This document shows, piece by piece, positions 27,641 through 37,398 of a DNA stretch of 64,000 nucleotides. A program made the translations under genes and the position numbers. The stretch lies in contig NZ_CALSBP010000002.1 of the NCBI RefSeq assembly GCF_943373825.1, positions 2,531,501-2,595,500 of the forward strand, read 5' to 3'. This stretch comes from Aquimarina spinulae (lineage in GTDB: Bacteria; Bacteroidota; Bacteroidia; Flavobacteriales; Flavobacteriaceae). Position 1 is the first letter of the stretch, and every line of letters starts with the position of its first letter. The notes under the pieces were generated by a model. That model was not told where the DNA came from. It made no database searches and saw only the letters and a list, made by a program, of their open reading frames with translations.

Positions 27641-28612
27641 ATGGCCAATAAATTTTATTTCAGCAAAAAAAACACAAATCACTTTACCATAGCATTTTAT
27701 AACCTAGAGAATTTATTCGACACCAAAGATGATCCAAAAACCTTAGACAATGATTTCTTACCTGATTCTGAAAAAAAATGGAATCGAAAACGATATGAAA
27801 AAAAAATATTCAAACTTGGTACTGCCATTTCGAATATTGGATTTTCAAAAACAAGAAAGGCTCCTGTTTTGGTTGGTGTCGCAGAAGTCGAAAATAAAAC
27901 AGTTCTCAAAGACCTTATTAACTCTAAACATTTAAAACAAAAAGAGTATGGTCTTGTGCATTATGATTCTCCGGATGAACGAGGTATTGATGTAGGATTA
28001 CTATATCAAAAACAATATTTTGAAGTAAAAAATTCTAAAACTATTACTGTTTTGGTAAATAATGAAAAGGGAGAACGAGATTATACTCGCGATATTTTAT
28101 GGGTAACCGGTGCTTTAAATCAAGAAGAAGTGCATATCTTAATAAACCATTGGCCGTCGAGAAGAGATGGTGCAGAAGGTACTGCTTATAAACGTATTGT
28201 TGCTGCAGAAAAAAACCGTGAAATCATCAACCAGATTACTCATCAAAATCCTAATGCAAAAATTATCATTATGGGGGATTTTAATGATGACCCTTTTAGC
28301 GAGAGTATTAAAAATTTGGTGCAGCAAGATCTTTTTAATCCAATGGAACGCCTCCTTACCCGATACAGAGGTAGTACCAACTACAGAAGCCAGTGGAATC
28401 TGTTTGACCAAATAATCTTTAGTCATAACTTTCATCAATATGAAAAAGGAAAGCATAGTTTTTCTAATGCTGCCATCTTTGATGATGACTTCCTAAAAAT
28501 CTACAAAGGTCGCTACAAGGGTACTCCTTTTAGGACTTATGCAGGAGGAAAATATAAAGGAGGATACAGTGATCATTTTCCTGTCTATATACGGTTAAGA
28601 CACAATATATAG
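27641..28612 (+). CDS. Endonuclease/exonuclease/phosphatase-fold protein (copy without signal peptide)
   Basis: 323 residues. EEP-fold signatures: FTIAFYNLENLFDTKDDP (start strand with the metal-binding Asn/Glu), VGVAEVENK (catalytic Glu), VHILINHWPSRR, IIMGDFNDDP (Asp/Asn pair) and YSDHFPVYIRL (final Asp-His). Members hydrolyse phosphodiester bonds in DNA, RNA or lipids. No signal peptide is visible in front of the domain, unlike the close paralogue at 46296, so this copy is probably cytosolic unless the start is misplaced. Divergent from hflX; terminated by the hairpin at 28674. Confidence 0.88.
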   Translation: MANKFYFSKKNTNHFTIAFYNLENLFDTKDDPKTLDNDFLPDSEKKWNRKRYEKKIFKLGTAISNIGFSKTRKAPVLVGVAEVENKTVLKDLINSKHLKQKEYGLVHYDSPDERGIDVGLLYQKQYFEVKNSKTITVLVNNEKGERDYTRDILWVTGALNQEEVHILINHWPSRRDGAEGTAYKRIVAAEKNREIINQITHQNPNAKIIIMGDFNDDPFSESIKNLVQQDLFNPMERLLTRYRGSTNYRSQWNLFDQIIFSHNFHQYEKGKHSFSNAAIFDDDFLKIYKGRYKGTPFRTYAGGKYKGGYSDHFPVYIRLRHNI

Positions 28613-28673
28613 AAGGTATTATTTACCTTCTTAATAGTCTTTTAACCCTAATAAAACAGGTAAAAGACCTAAA

Positions 28674-28714
28674 AAAAGTCCGAATAGTTTGAAATTCAAA
28701 CTATTCGGACTTTT
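28674..28714 (+). terminator. Very long perfect hairpin terminator
   Basis: Two 20-base arms (core GTCCGAATAGTTTGAA and its complement) are separated by a single central base and followed by TTTTCTGTTTT. It lies 62 bases after the nuclease gene and 50 before the start of the next gene. It probably terminates the former; a role as leader structure for the latter is possible. Confidence 0.85.
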
Positions 28715-28763
28715 CTGTTTTAACCTCTGTCTATATTCGCCAAATAAACCAATAATTTTAAAT

Positions 28764-29243
28764 ATGAAAACACAAAATTTTAAAAATCTAATTTTTTTAT
28801 GTGCAGGACTTCTAATGTTTTCCTGCAGTAAATCTGATCTTTCTGAAACTGATGAAACATTGGTATTAGAAAAAAGCGAAGTCGAAATTGTAGAGAATCA
28901 AGATGCTAAAGGAATAATACTTCCTGGATTGCTTCCTGGAATTTATGGAGATACAAATATTAATACCTATGAAAATGAGACGTATAGTTATGTTTTAACT
29001 CAGGCAGAACAAAATGCTGTTCCGAGTGGTTTAAGACGATTCAAAGTGCGTTTTCAAGTATGGTCGGGAGGTGCTTGGGTGCATAAAAAAACGTACAGCA
29101 ACCAACCTAGTACAGTAACGGCCAAATTTCCAAAATATGGAAATAATAACACTGTCTTCTGGAGAATTGGATTTCAGATGTATAATAAAAATACAAATGT
29201 ACACTACAGCAAAAAATGGAAAACAATCTTAGTACATAATTAA
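28764..29243 (+). CDS. Lipoprotein of unknown function
   Basis: 159 residues from ATG 28764. A longer frame from 28689 would begin inside the terminator hairpin and put 25 residues before the signal peptide, so the downstream start is taken. The lipoprotein signal ends at LLMFSCSKSD. The mature part has a Glu-rich linker (about 25-50) and a small beta-rich domain with aromatic strands (NTYENETYSYVLTQAEQ, KVRFQVWSGGAWVHKKTYS, FWRIGFQMYNKNT). No family was recognised. A lone surface or periplasmic lipoprotein. Confidence 0.65.
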   Translation: MKTQNFKNLIFLCAGLLMFSCSKSDLSETDETLVLEKSEVEIVENQDAKGIILPGLLPGIYGDTNINTYENETYSYVLTQAEQNAVPSGLRRFKVRFQVWSGGAWVHKKTYSNQPSTVTAKFPKYGNNNTVFWRIGFQMYNKNTNVHYSKKWKTILVHN

Positions 29244-29285
29244 ACAGAGTACTTACATTGAAACTTCTACGCCTATTTTATAAGA

Positions 29286-29313
29286 ACATCTGGATAGATA
29301 CCTATCCAGATGT
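29286..29313. terminator. Hairpin between convergent lipoprotein genes
   Basis: A 12-base perfect stem (ACATCTGGATAG / CTATCCAGATGT) with loop ATAC, extendable by four pairs across one bulged A. There is no strong T-run, so termination efficiency is uncertain, but its place between two convergent genes fits a bidirectional terminator. Confidence 0.6.
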
Positions 29314-29448
29314 CTTATATGTTTATACACATAAACACTTGTATTTCTTAACTTTTTTTTATTCCTCCACTCATCTTGAGTTTTCTTTTAGTTAGGATTA
29401 TAAAAAAAACGTAACAGAGCAGAATTGTCGAGAAATTCTATAGATTAA

Positions 29449-30201
29449 TTAAAAATCATATCTCCCTGATTTGTTTGTAGTTTCATGACCATTAGTATCG
29501 AAACTATCCCAAAGATTATTCGCACTACTGTCTAACCATAATTTAGGCTGTGAACTCAAACCTGTATAATCCTCGCTCGAAGTAGAAGCTATAGCAATCT
29601 CTTTTAAGAACCAACCATCTGTTCCTTTTAATCTAATTAAAGCTGCATTAATCTCTATCCAATCAATAGTTACAGGATTGGGTAAATCTAATTCTAGATA
29701 ATAGACATCCCAAGAACCTTGTTCTCTATCATTTCCTGGGTTGTCTAATACAATATTATGTTTAGTTATTATTCCTAAATCAGTTAGAAAACTAACATCA
29801 AGCCTTACGGATCCATCAGTACCACAATGATTAGAGCCAGAATCTTCATATGTACCTGTTATAGTAGTCACTTTGTAATACCATTTTGTAATCTTACCTG
29901 AAAAAGATCTCCCGTTTTTGCTATTATTTTTACTATGATATTTTGCAATAGCTTCATCAAATTTGATAGAAGCTTCATCTTTACTCACATCAGCTCCAAA
30001 CTTCATATGAATTATTGGTTGTATTGCTTCTGATTGATCATCTATTATAATAACATTACTGTTCCCTGTCGTACTCATAAAACCTTCTTTCTCATTAGCA
30101 TTTACGACCTCGTTATCTACTGTAGATTTTTCGCAAGAAGCGGTCATCAAAATACACACTGCTACAAACATGTATTTTTTAAATTTTAGTACTGTTTTCA
30201 T
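29449..30201 (-). CDS. PLAT/LH2-like domain lipoprotein
   Basis: 250 residues with a lipoprotein signal (lipobox MTASCEKST). After a linker of about 80 residues comes a beta-sandwich (about 107-207): WYYKVTTITGTYEDSGS, GTDGSVRLDVSFL, HNIVLDNPGNDREQGSWDVYYLEL and IRLKGTDGWFLKEIAIAS. The spacing G-T-x-(G/A)-x-V ... N-D-x-x-x-G-x-x-D ... W-x-(L)-x-x-I is that of PLAT/LH2 domains, known for lipid or protein binding in eukaryotic lipoxygenases and in some bacterial secreted proteins. Assignment is by motif only. A minus-strand -7 box lies at 30247-30254. It stands alone. Confidence 0.65.
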   Translation of the reverse strand: MKTVLKFKKYMFVAVCILMTASCEKSTVDNEVVNANEKEGFMSTTGNSNVIIIDDQSEAIQPIIHMKFGADVSKDEASIKFDEAIAKYHSKNNSKNGRSFSGKITKWYYKVTTITGTYEDSGSNHCGTDGSVRLDVSFLTDLGIITKHNIVLDNPGNDREQGSWDVYYLELDLPNPVTIDWIEINAALIRLKGTDGWFLKEIAIASTSSEDYTGLSSQPKLWLDSSANNLWDSFDTNGHETTNKSGRYDF

Positions 30202-30246
30202 TTTGCTTTTAAAAGTTTAGTTATAAAATATTTATCTATTATGCAG

Positions 30247-30254
30247 CAAATGTA
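30247..30254 (-). promoter_or_regulatory. -7 box of the PLAT-like lipoprotein gene
   Basis: Minus-strand TACATTTG matches TAnnTTTG exactly and lies 46 bases upstream of the start at 30201. No -33 TTG was seen at the usual distance. The rest of the 353-base divergent gap (30202-30554) shows nothing else I can support. Confidence 0.5.
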
Positions 30255-30554
30255 AACTCAAGTACCTTGTTTTATGAACCGTAGTTGATGGTCCGTAATT
30301 TTGAATTGATCAAAAATAAATTTCAATTGATAGTTTGTAATCTTTACCTACTCATTTATGTCAAAATCATGAAACCTAAGTGATACTCTATAATTAAGAA
30401 AACTATAGTCCTCTTAAACAACTCATTGATTAGTATATAATTAGAGAAAAAAACTTGTTTTTCTTAAACTTTTTTTAACATCTCTGCCCAACAATAATCA
30501 TTCTAATCCCCTAACTTGCATTACGCAAAAAATCACACAAATAAACTAATAGTC

Positions 30555-33500
30555 ATGAAATTAAAATTACTCTTAATTCCATTCGCCTTTTCCTGCCTTT
30601 TAGGGACTCAGAATGGGTTTACTCAATCCGTATTTATTAATGAAATACATTATGACAATGCAAGTACAGATGTAGAAGAAGCTGTTGAAATTGCTGGAAC
30701 AGCAGGAACAGATCTTTCTGGTTGGAGTATTGTTTTGTATAACGGTTCAAATAGTACCGTTTATAATACAATTTCTATTTCGGGAGTGATTCCCGATCAA
30801 CAAAATGGTTTCGGAACGATAATAGAAATTCTTCCTACCAATGGATTACAAAATGGTGCTCCCGACGGGATCGCATTAATTGATAACAACAATGCAGTTG
30901 TACAGTTTTTAAGCTATGAAGGCGTTATTACAGCAACAAATGGTCCTGCATCTGGATTAACAAGTACCGATATCGGTGTGTCAGAATCTAGTAGTACTCC
31001 CGTTGGAGCTTCTTTACAGTTATCAGGAACAGGAACATCGGCAACAGAATTTACATGGGAAATATCTACAACCAACTCATATGGTGCCGTAAATATTAAT
31101 CAGGTTTTGGGAACACCAGTTATCATACCCATGATTAATGAGTTTGTATGTAATCATACCGGATCAGATACAGATGAATTTGTAGAAATATTAGCTGGTA
31201 TAGAAACAGACTTAAGCGAATATTGGTTGCTAGAAATTGAAGGAGATAGTAATGCATCTGGAGTTGTTGACGAAGTAATACAATTAGGTTCTACAGATGT
31301 TAATGGGTATTTTACTACTGCTTTTGGTAGTAATGTATACGAAAACGGTACAGTCACTCTCCTCTTGGTAAAGAATTTTACGGGTAGCTTAGGGCAAGAT
31401 CTTGATACCGATGACGATGGTGTTTTTGATATCACTCCCTGGGAAGAACGTATTGATGATGTTGGAGTTAATGATGGTGGTGCATCTGATCTTAATTATG
31501 CTAATGTTACCTTACTACAATCTTTTGATGGAAGCTCATTTACTGTAGGAGGAGCATCAAGATTTCCGAATGGTCAAGATACCGATACTGTCACCGATTG
31601 GAAAAGGAATGATTTTGATGGAAGTGGATTGCCAAGTTTTCCTACAGTTATAGCAGAACCAGGAGAAGCTGTTAATACGCCTAATAGAGAAAATGTAGTT
31701 ATCGATGATACTAATCCAACAGCGGTAATAGTAATTAATGAAATTGATGCAGATACCGATGGATCTGATGTTTTAGAATTTGTAGAGCTGTTTGATGGTG
31801 GAGCCGGAAACACATCTCTGGATGGATACACATTAGTATTCTTTAACGGATCTAATAATCAGAGTTATGCTGCCTATGATTTAACAGGTTCTACCACAAA
31901 TACTAATGGATATTTTGTTATCGGTAATGCAGATGTTGCTAATGTTGGGATTACATTTCCTGGTAATGGGTTACAAAATGGAGCCGATGCCGTAGCACTT
32001 TATAAAACTGCAGCCTCTAATTTTCCTAACGGAAGTGCTGTTACAACAGAAAATCTGGTAGATGCAATTGTATACGATACCAATGATAGTGATGATGCAG
32101 AACTATTGGTGTTATTAAATAGTGGTGAGTCACAAATAAATGAAGACGAGAAAAATGATAAGAACTTCCATTCCTTACAACGTTTTCCTAATGGATCTGG
32201 AGGATTAAGAAATACCTCAACATATACACAGGCAATTCCTACACCAGGAAGTGCAAATACAAATGCAACAGAAATAGTTAACCTTATTATCAACGAGTTG
32301 GATGCAGATACTCAAGGTTCTGATGCTTTAGAATTTGTTGAACTCTATGATGGTGGAGCCGGAAATACCTCACTTAACGGTTACGTATTGGTAAATTATA
32401 ACGGAAGTAATAACACCAGTTATAATGCCATTGATTTAGATGGTTTTACTACCAATGCAGAAGGATATTTTGTTATTGGTAATGCAGATGTTACTAATGT
32501 AGGCCTTGTTGTTCCCGGAAATACATTCCAGAATGGTGCTGATGCTGTAGTCTTATACTTTGGTGATGCGACAAGTTTCCCTAATGGAACAGTGGTTACT
32601 ACCGAAAACATTATTGATGCTATTGTATATGATACCGATGATGCGGATGATGTAGAATTATTGGTACTTCTAAATACAGATCAGCCACAGGTAAACGAAA
32701 ACTCAAACGGAAACAAAGATGGAGAATCCTTACAACGAAGTCCTAATGGACAAGGAGGGGCTCGAAATACTACTTCATATGTAGCCAAAGCTCCAACACC
32801 AGGCGCAGATAACGATGGTGTAATAGTAATTCCTGGTGACCCAATAAGCATTGCAGAAGCTAGAGCTACTGCCGAGGGTACACCAGTTACTATTGCCGGA
32901 GTATTAACCGTTACCGATAGTTTTAATGGTCCTGCATTTATACAAGATACCACTGGTGGTATCGCTGTTTTTGATGACCAGGTACAAGCTAATGCTACTT
33001 TAAAAGTTGGGGATTCTATTACCATAACAGGGATCAGGGCTGCTTTTAATGATCAGATTCAGATTAGTTCTGTAACAGATGTAGTAAATAATGGTCTTCC
33101 TCAAAACCCAATCACACCACTAGACATTACACTTGCAGAACTTGCAGATCATCCAGGAGAATTGGTTCGAGTACTTAATACTACATTCCCTAATCCGGGA
33201 GATCTTTTATTCGGTAACTCTAACTTCACTCTTACCGATGCTAGTGGAAATGGAGAACTACGTGTTGATAACGACGTAGCTTCTATAGTAGGTAAGGCAC
33301 AACCTGTTACTTGCACAGAAATCACAGGTGTGATAGGTCGTTTTAGAGAATTCTTCCAGTTACTGCCAAGAAAATCTTCAGATATTCCTTGTGCGGTAGA
33401 ATTTATTCCTCCAGGAGACACAGTAGGCTTTCCTAAAGAAGATACTTTTGATGTAGTAACCTGGAATATCGAATGGTTTGGTGATGAAAACAACTCACCT

Positions 33501-35165
33501 GTAGGTCAAAACCCTATGTCTGATGAAATTCAAAGAGATAGTACCGCTACAGTACTTAAAAAGCTAAAAGCAGATGTATATGCCGTAGAAGAAATTGCCG
33601 ATGATGTATTGTTTGAAGAATTAGTAAACCTGTTACCAGGTTATGAGTATATTTTATCTGATGCTGTTTCTCGCCCTGGTTCTGGAGGAGTATCACAAAA
33701 AGTAGGATTTATTTATAATACTGAAACCGTTTCTGTGGTCGAAACAAGAGCAATGTTTACATCTATTCATCCACTATACAACGGTGGTGATGCATCTGCG
33801 CTTGTAGATTATCCTAGCGAAACAGATCGTTTCTACGCTAGTGGAAGATTGCCTTTTTTAATGACCGCAAATGTAACTATTAATGGAGTTACAGAACGTA
33901 TTGATTTGATCGCATTACATGCCAGAGCAAATAGTAGCAATGGTCCTCAAAATCGATATGATATGCGTAAATATGATGTAGAAGTATTAAAAGATTCGCT
34001 AGATGCTAATTTTGCAAACAACAAGGTTATTCTTTTGGGAGATTATAATGACGATGTAGATGAAACCGTAGCAGACATCCCATCAACCATTTCTAGTTTT
34101 CAAGAATATGTAGATGACACTACTAATTACACGATTGTATCTTCTGCATTGAGCGAAGCAGGATTGCGATCATTCGTTTTTAGAGAAAATATGATTGATC
34201 ATATTATGGTAACCAATGAACTTAATGAGGCCTATATCGAGAATTCTGTAACTGTTCATTACGACGTATATGATAATGATTATGCATTCACTACATCAGA
34301 TCACTTGCCTGTTTCTGCGCGATTCTTGCTAGAACCAGAATTTGTGAACAATGATTGTTCGGGTGCATCTGTAGTAGCCTTTAATCAAGGCAAGAGAAAA
34401 GATGGTGGAAGAATATCCCGACTTAGAAGCAAGACTAAGCGTGCCCTAGGAACTCCCAGAGAAAAAAGGTATTTTAATTTTGTGAGTTTAGGTTTTGGTG
34501 GATCAATCACCATAGAACTAAACAACGAAATTTTTGATAATGCGGGTACCAATGAATTCGCAGTATTCGAATCTACAGGGTTCTTTGATAATATCCCTTG
34601 TAATTACTATCCAGAATCGGCAGAAGTATTTGCTTCACAAGATGGTATTGAGTTTGTTTCTTTAGGAACAACTTGCCAGGATGGAGAATTTGATCTTGCA
34701 ACAGGTAATTTACGTTCTGCAAAATATATCAAGGTTGTGGATACAAGTGATAAAGCTAATTTTCCTTGGTTTGCAGATGGCTATGATCTAGATGCTATTG
34801 TATGTCTTGAGAATGGTGAGCGTATCGCTACAAAAAATACCATGGTCTATGCAGAAAACCCCACTGCTCTAGAAAGTGAGTTACTCACCAAAGATTTCGG
34901 GTTAGAAGAAACAAGTATTTTTGTTTCTCCAAACCCATTTAAAAATCAGTTATCTATAGATTTTAAAACTCTGGTTGAAGGAGATGTAGATATCACAATT
35001 ACCGATGTAACAGGTAAAACGGTATATACTCAAACGATACAACTTAATGTCGGACAATCTAAATTATCAATCGATATGAATCGTTATACAAAAGGATTTT
35101 ATGTAGTACATGCTTCTAGTACAAATGGAAAACTTAATATAACCCAAAAGATAATTAAGAAATAA
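30555..35165 (+). CDS. T9SS-sorted extracellular nuclease with lamin-tail domains
   Basis: 1536 residues from ATG 30555; the frame opens at a TTG at 30516, but the signal peptide (MKLKLLLIPFAFSCLLGTQNG) begins at the ATG. Four lamin-tail-like domains occupy about residues 25-755 (FINEIHYDNAS, MINEFVCNHTGS, VINEIDADTDGSD, IINELDADTQGSD); the last two are a tandem duplication. Next come an OB/DUF5689-like module (about 760-850; ISIAEARATAEGTPVTIAGVL), an endonuclease/exonuclease/phosphatase domain (about 960-1255; DVVTWNIEWFG, LLGDYNDDVD, TSDHLPVSARF), a beta-rich segment, and a T9SS type A tail (about 1455-1536; IFVSPNPFKNQLSIDF). Probably surface-attached or secreted DNase/phosphodiesterase. 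Confidence 0.9.
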   Translation: MKLKLLLIPFAFSCLLGTQNGFTQSVFINEIHYDNASTDVEEAVEIAGTAGTDLSGWSIVLYNGSNSTVYNTISISGVIPDQQNGFGTIIEILPTNGLQNGAPDGIALIDNNNAVVQFLSYEGVITATNGPASGLTSTDIGVSESSSTPVGASLQLSGTGTSATEFTWEISTTNSYGAVNINQVLGTPVIIPMINEFVCNHTGSDTDEFVEILAGIETDLSEYWLLEIEGDSNASGVVDEVIQLGSTDVNGYFTTAFGSNVYENGTVTLLLVKNFTGSLGQDLDTDDDGVFDITPWEERIDDVGVNDGGASDLNYANVTLLQSFDGSSFTVGGASRFPNGQDTDTVTDWKRNDFDGSGLPSFPTVIAEPGEAVNTPNRENVVIDDTNPTAVIVINEIDADTDGSDVLEFVELFDGGAGNTSLDGYTLVFFNGSNNQSYAAYDLTGSTTNTNGYFVIGNADVANVGITFPGNGLQNGADAVALYKTAASNFPNGSAVTTENLVDAIVYDTNDSDDAELLVLLNSGESQINEDEKNDKNFHSLQRFPNGSGGLRNTSTYTQAIPTPGSANTNATEIVNLIINELDADTQGSDALEFVELYDGGAGNTSLNGYVLVNYNGSNNTSYNAIDLDGFTTNAEGYFVIGNADVTNVGLVVPGNTFQNGADAVVLYFGDATSFPNGTVVTTENIIDAIVYDTDDADDVELLVLLNTDQPQVNENSNGNKDGESLQRSPNGQGGARNTTSYVAKAPTPGADNDGVIVIPGDPISIAEARATAEGTPVTIAGVLTVTDSFNGPAFIQDTTGGIAVFDDQVQANATLKVGDSITITGIRAAFNDQIQISSVTDVVNNGLPQNPITPLDITLAELADHPGELVRVLNTTFPNPGDLLFGNSNFTLTDASGNGELRVDNDVASIVGKAQPVTCTEITGVIGRFREFFQLLPRKSSDIPCAVEFIPPGDTVGFPKEDTFDVVTWNIEWFGDENNSPVGQNPMSDEIQRDSTATVLKKLKADVYAVEEIADDVLFEELVNLLPGYEYILSDAVSRPGSGGVSQKVGFIYNTETVSVVETRAMFTSIHPLYNGGDASALVDYPSETDRFYASGRLPFLMTANVTINGVTERIDLIALHARANSSNGPQNRYDMRKYDVEVLKDSLDANFANNKVILLGDYNDDVDETVADIPSTISSFQEYVDDTTNYTIVSSALSEAGLRSFVFRENMIDHIMVTNELNEAYIENSVTVHYDVYDNDYAFTTSDHLPVSARFLLEPEFVNNDCSGASVVAFNQGKRKDGGRISRLRSKTKRALGTPREKRYFNFVSLGFGGSITIELNNEIFDNAGTNEFAVFESTGFFDNIPCNYYPESAEVFASQDGIEFVSLGTTCQDGEFDLATGNLRSAKYIKVVDTSDKANFPWFADGYDLDAIVCLENGERIATKNTMVYAENPTALESELLTKDFGLEETSIFVSPNPFKNQLSIDFKTLVEGDVDITITDVTGKTVYTQTIQLNVGQSKLSIDMNRYTKGFYVVHASSTNGKLNITQKIIKK

Positions 35166-35184
35166 TTGTCAAAAACAAAATATT

Positions 35185-35215
35185 AACCCTGCGAAGATGA
35201 CTTCGCAGGGTTTTT
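35185..35215. terminator. GC-rich hairpin terminator after the nuclease gene
   Basis: A 12-base perfect stem (AACCCTGCGAAG / CTTCGCAGGGTT) with loop ATGA, followed by TTTTT. A classic intrinsic terminator between convergent genes. Confidence 0.93.
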
Positions 35216-35262
35216 CATTTATATAAGGGTCAAAACTTATCTTTTATAATAATTTATATTGT

Positions 35263-36660
35263 CTAATATGATAATTCTGGAGCCTTTGATGTCCACGAAA
35301 GAGTTCCGTCTTGATCATACCAGGTTTCTGTTAATTTTCCGTCTTTAATCTCTAAAATAGCAAATCCATTTTTAACTCTTAATTTGTTATTGGGAGAAGG
35401 GTTTTCTAATGGAGTATGAGCATAATGATCAATGGTACCAAAATTCCCATTATTGTTACCCTCTAACCATTCTGCATTACCAAATGGAATACCAGAATGT
35501 CCCAGGCACCTAGCTAAAGTAGAGTGACTTGCAGCAGTATTGTTATAAACGACTCCATTGTGAATATGACCCCAATACCACACTTCGGGATGTCTTCCCA
35601 TAAGAGAATCTTTAACAACATCATTCCATAGCGAATTTGTATACTTTCCTTGCACATCCATTGGGTTATGGTGAGTAAGCAATATTGTTTTCTTACCCTT
35701 AGACTGTGTAGCTATAAATCCTTCTGGTCCTGATTGGTATACATCATTGATTACTCCATCCATATACATATCAGTTGCATTATAGGCAGAGTCCAGACCC
35801 AGAATTACCCAATCCCCATAGGTAATAGAAAAATAGGTTCCTCCTTTTTGCTTCTCAAAAACTGAAGATGCAAGTGCTGTTTTATATAAACCATTTGCAC
35901 CATCATACATTTCGTGATTAGAATTAAGAGTAAAGTTGCCAAGAGGAGCAGGTTTCCAACAGTTTAATAAATTATTTTGTTCTTCAGATTCAAGACCTGC
36001 ATAATATACATCTCCCAGGTGAATCATAATATCCGGGGTCTGTTTCGCAATTTGTTGCATCACCATTTGCGATGGGCTATCTGGTAAATTTCCATCCTTG
36101 TATTTTCCTGTCCCCCAATCTCCAAATAATGCAATTTTTAATGACGGTTGAGAAGAAGGGGTTATTTTAATTGTAGTTGGAGGATCATTATGAACAAATG
36201 GATGTATTTTTTTAGGGAAAAATCGATAGTATAAAAAATTGAGTATTGCCAATGGCCACCCTGTTCCTTTTGGGTCACCCATATCCAATTCGGCATACTT
36301 GGCTGTAGAGACCAGAGAACCATCGCCTGTTAATTTGCCTTCGCCTTCCCAAATTGTCCACCAATGATCCCATTCTTTAGTTGTGATTTTTGAAGCAGGC
36401 ATTTTTAAAAATTTCAAAATAGGCTTTAACCAAGAAGGTGCTTTGTTGTTTAGGTAATACAGGACCCATCCAAATTCAATACTCTCATCGGTACCAGGAG
36501 GTAGCGGTGGAGGCGGTGTTTCGGCATTCATTAATTGAATAAGCAAGTCTTCTGATTTCTGAAAAGTAACCCAGAAATGAGTTTCTACTACAACTCCTTT
36601 TTGTACTGCATCTTGCAATTCTTTTTGGATCTGTTCTAGTGTTTTTTGTGAAGATTCCAT
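35263..36660 (-). CDS. Metallophosphoesterase without signal peptide
   Basis: 465 residues. The calcineurin-like motifs are all present in the second half: ALFGDWGTG, IHLGDVYYAG, a variant GNHE block (LNSNHEMYDG, with Ser in place of Gly), LLTHHNP and WYWGHIHNGVVY. The first 160 residues are a separate region (EIQKELQDAVQKGVVVETHFWVTFQ, LKMPASKITTKEWDHWWTIWEGEGKL) that I do not recognise. There is no signal peptide or lipobox, so the protein is probably cytosolic despite its position among secreted proteins. Substrate unknown. No exact -7 box lies upstream. It is convergent with the nuclease gene. Confidence 0.85.
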   Translation of the reverse strand: MESSQKTLEQIQKELQDAVQKGVVVETHFWVTFQKSEDLLIQLMNAETPPPPLPPGTDESIEFGWVLYYLNNKAPSWLKPILKFLKMPASKITTKEWDHWWTIWEGEGKLTGDGSLVSTAKYAELDMGDPKGTGWPLAILNFLYYRFFPKKIHPFVHNDPPTTIKITPSSQPSLKIALFGDWGTGKYKDGNLPDSPSQMVMQQIAKQTPDIMIHLGDVYYAGLESEEQNNLLNCWKPAPLGNFTLNSNHEMYDGANGLYKTALASSVFEKQKGGTYFSITYGDWVILGLDSAYNATDMYMDGVINDVYQSGPEGFIATQSKGKKTILLTHHNPMDVQGKYTNSLWNDVVKDSLMGRHPEVWYWGHIHNGVVYNNTAASHSTLARCLGHSGIPFGNAEWLEGNNNGNFGTIDHYAHTPLENPSPNNKLRVKNGFAILEIKDGKLTETWYDQDGTLSWTSKAPELSY

Positions 36661-37398
36661 TTTAGTTTTGTTTTAGATAGTATTAATGAAAAGTTTAATA
36701 ACCCAGAAGAGATACCAAAAATCTAATCAGGGTTTAACGAGGTATAATATGAGATATTCAAATACTAAAACATCTGATCATGAGAGGTGCTCACCAGATA
36801 TTGTTGCGGAGTAGTATCAAGTAGTTTTCTACTATAAAAGCCTCATAACAAAATTCTGTAAAATCTTGATTATGAGGCAATTTTATCTAAATGTAAAGAA
36901 AATAATCTAATTAAAAGGAGGTTTTTAAAAAAAATACACATAACACATTGTTTTTCAACAACATAACATTACGGGTTCTCATCAAAAAAAACATCCAAAT
37001 ACCTGTTTTTATCCAGAGTTTATGACTAGTCTCTATACAGTTAATTAACCCATTTTTATATAGTGATTTTCCTGAATAATAATTTTAATTACCTAACAAT
37101 CAGTTAATTATATTTTTAAACAATTAAGAATGTTATTATTCTATTTTTATAGATAGATAGATTTGAATACTTTTAAAATTAAAATCAATAGAGATTAAAT
37201 ATTTCTTCATTTGATACTACTCCACTCTAATGGTTAGAATCCCACAATGATTATAGTATCATTAGGACAAAACCATCCAATAGGTAAGAAACAAAAATAT
37301 ATCTGGCGCCGAAAGTAACTGTTTCTAAAAGAATGATCTCATGAATCCTTGTAGGCTTCAAAAACTAACTTATTTAATAATCTTAAAACTAAATCAAA
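36661..37398. other. 738-base non-coding gap with one long-loop hairpin
   Basis: No frame of useful length on either strand. It contains an inverted repeat GCCTCATAA (36840-36848) / TTATGAGGC (36870-36878) with a 21-base loop and AATTTTA after it. The remainder is AT-rich, without recognisable gene remnants, tRNA or promoter boxes at exact consensus. It is the longest unexplained gap in the window and could hold a small RNA, which I cannot demonstrate. Confidence 0.4.

Noticed and set aside
32000..33493. Several antisense frames of 60-114 codons inside the large nuclease
   Set aside because: Low-complexity Ser/Pro/Thr-rich translations, the usual shadows of a repeated Asn/Gly/Asp-rich gene.
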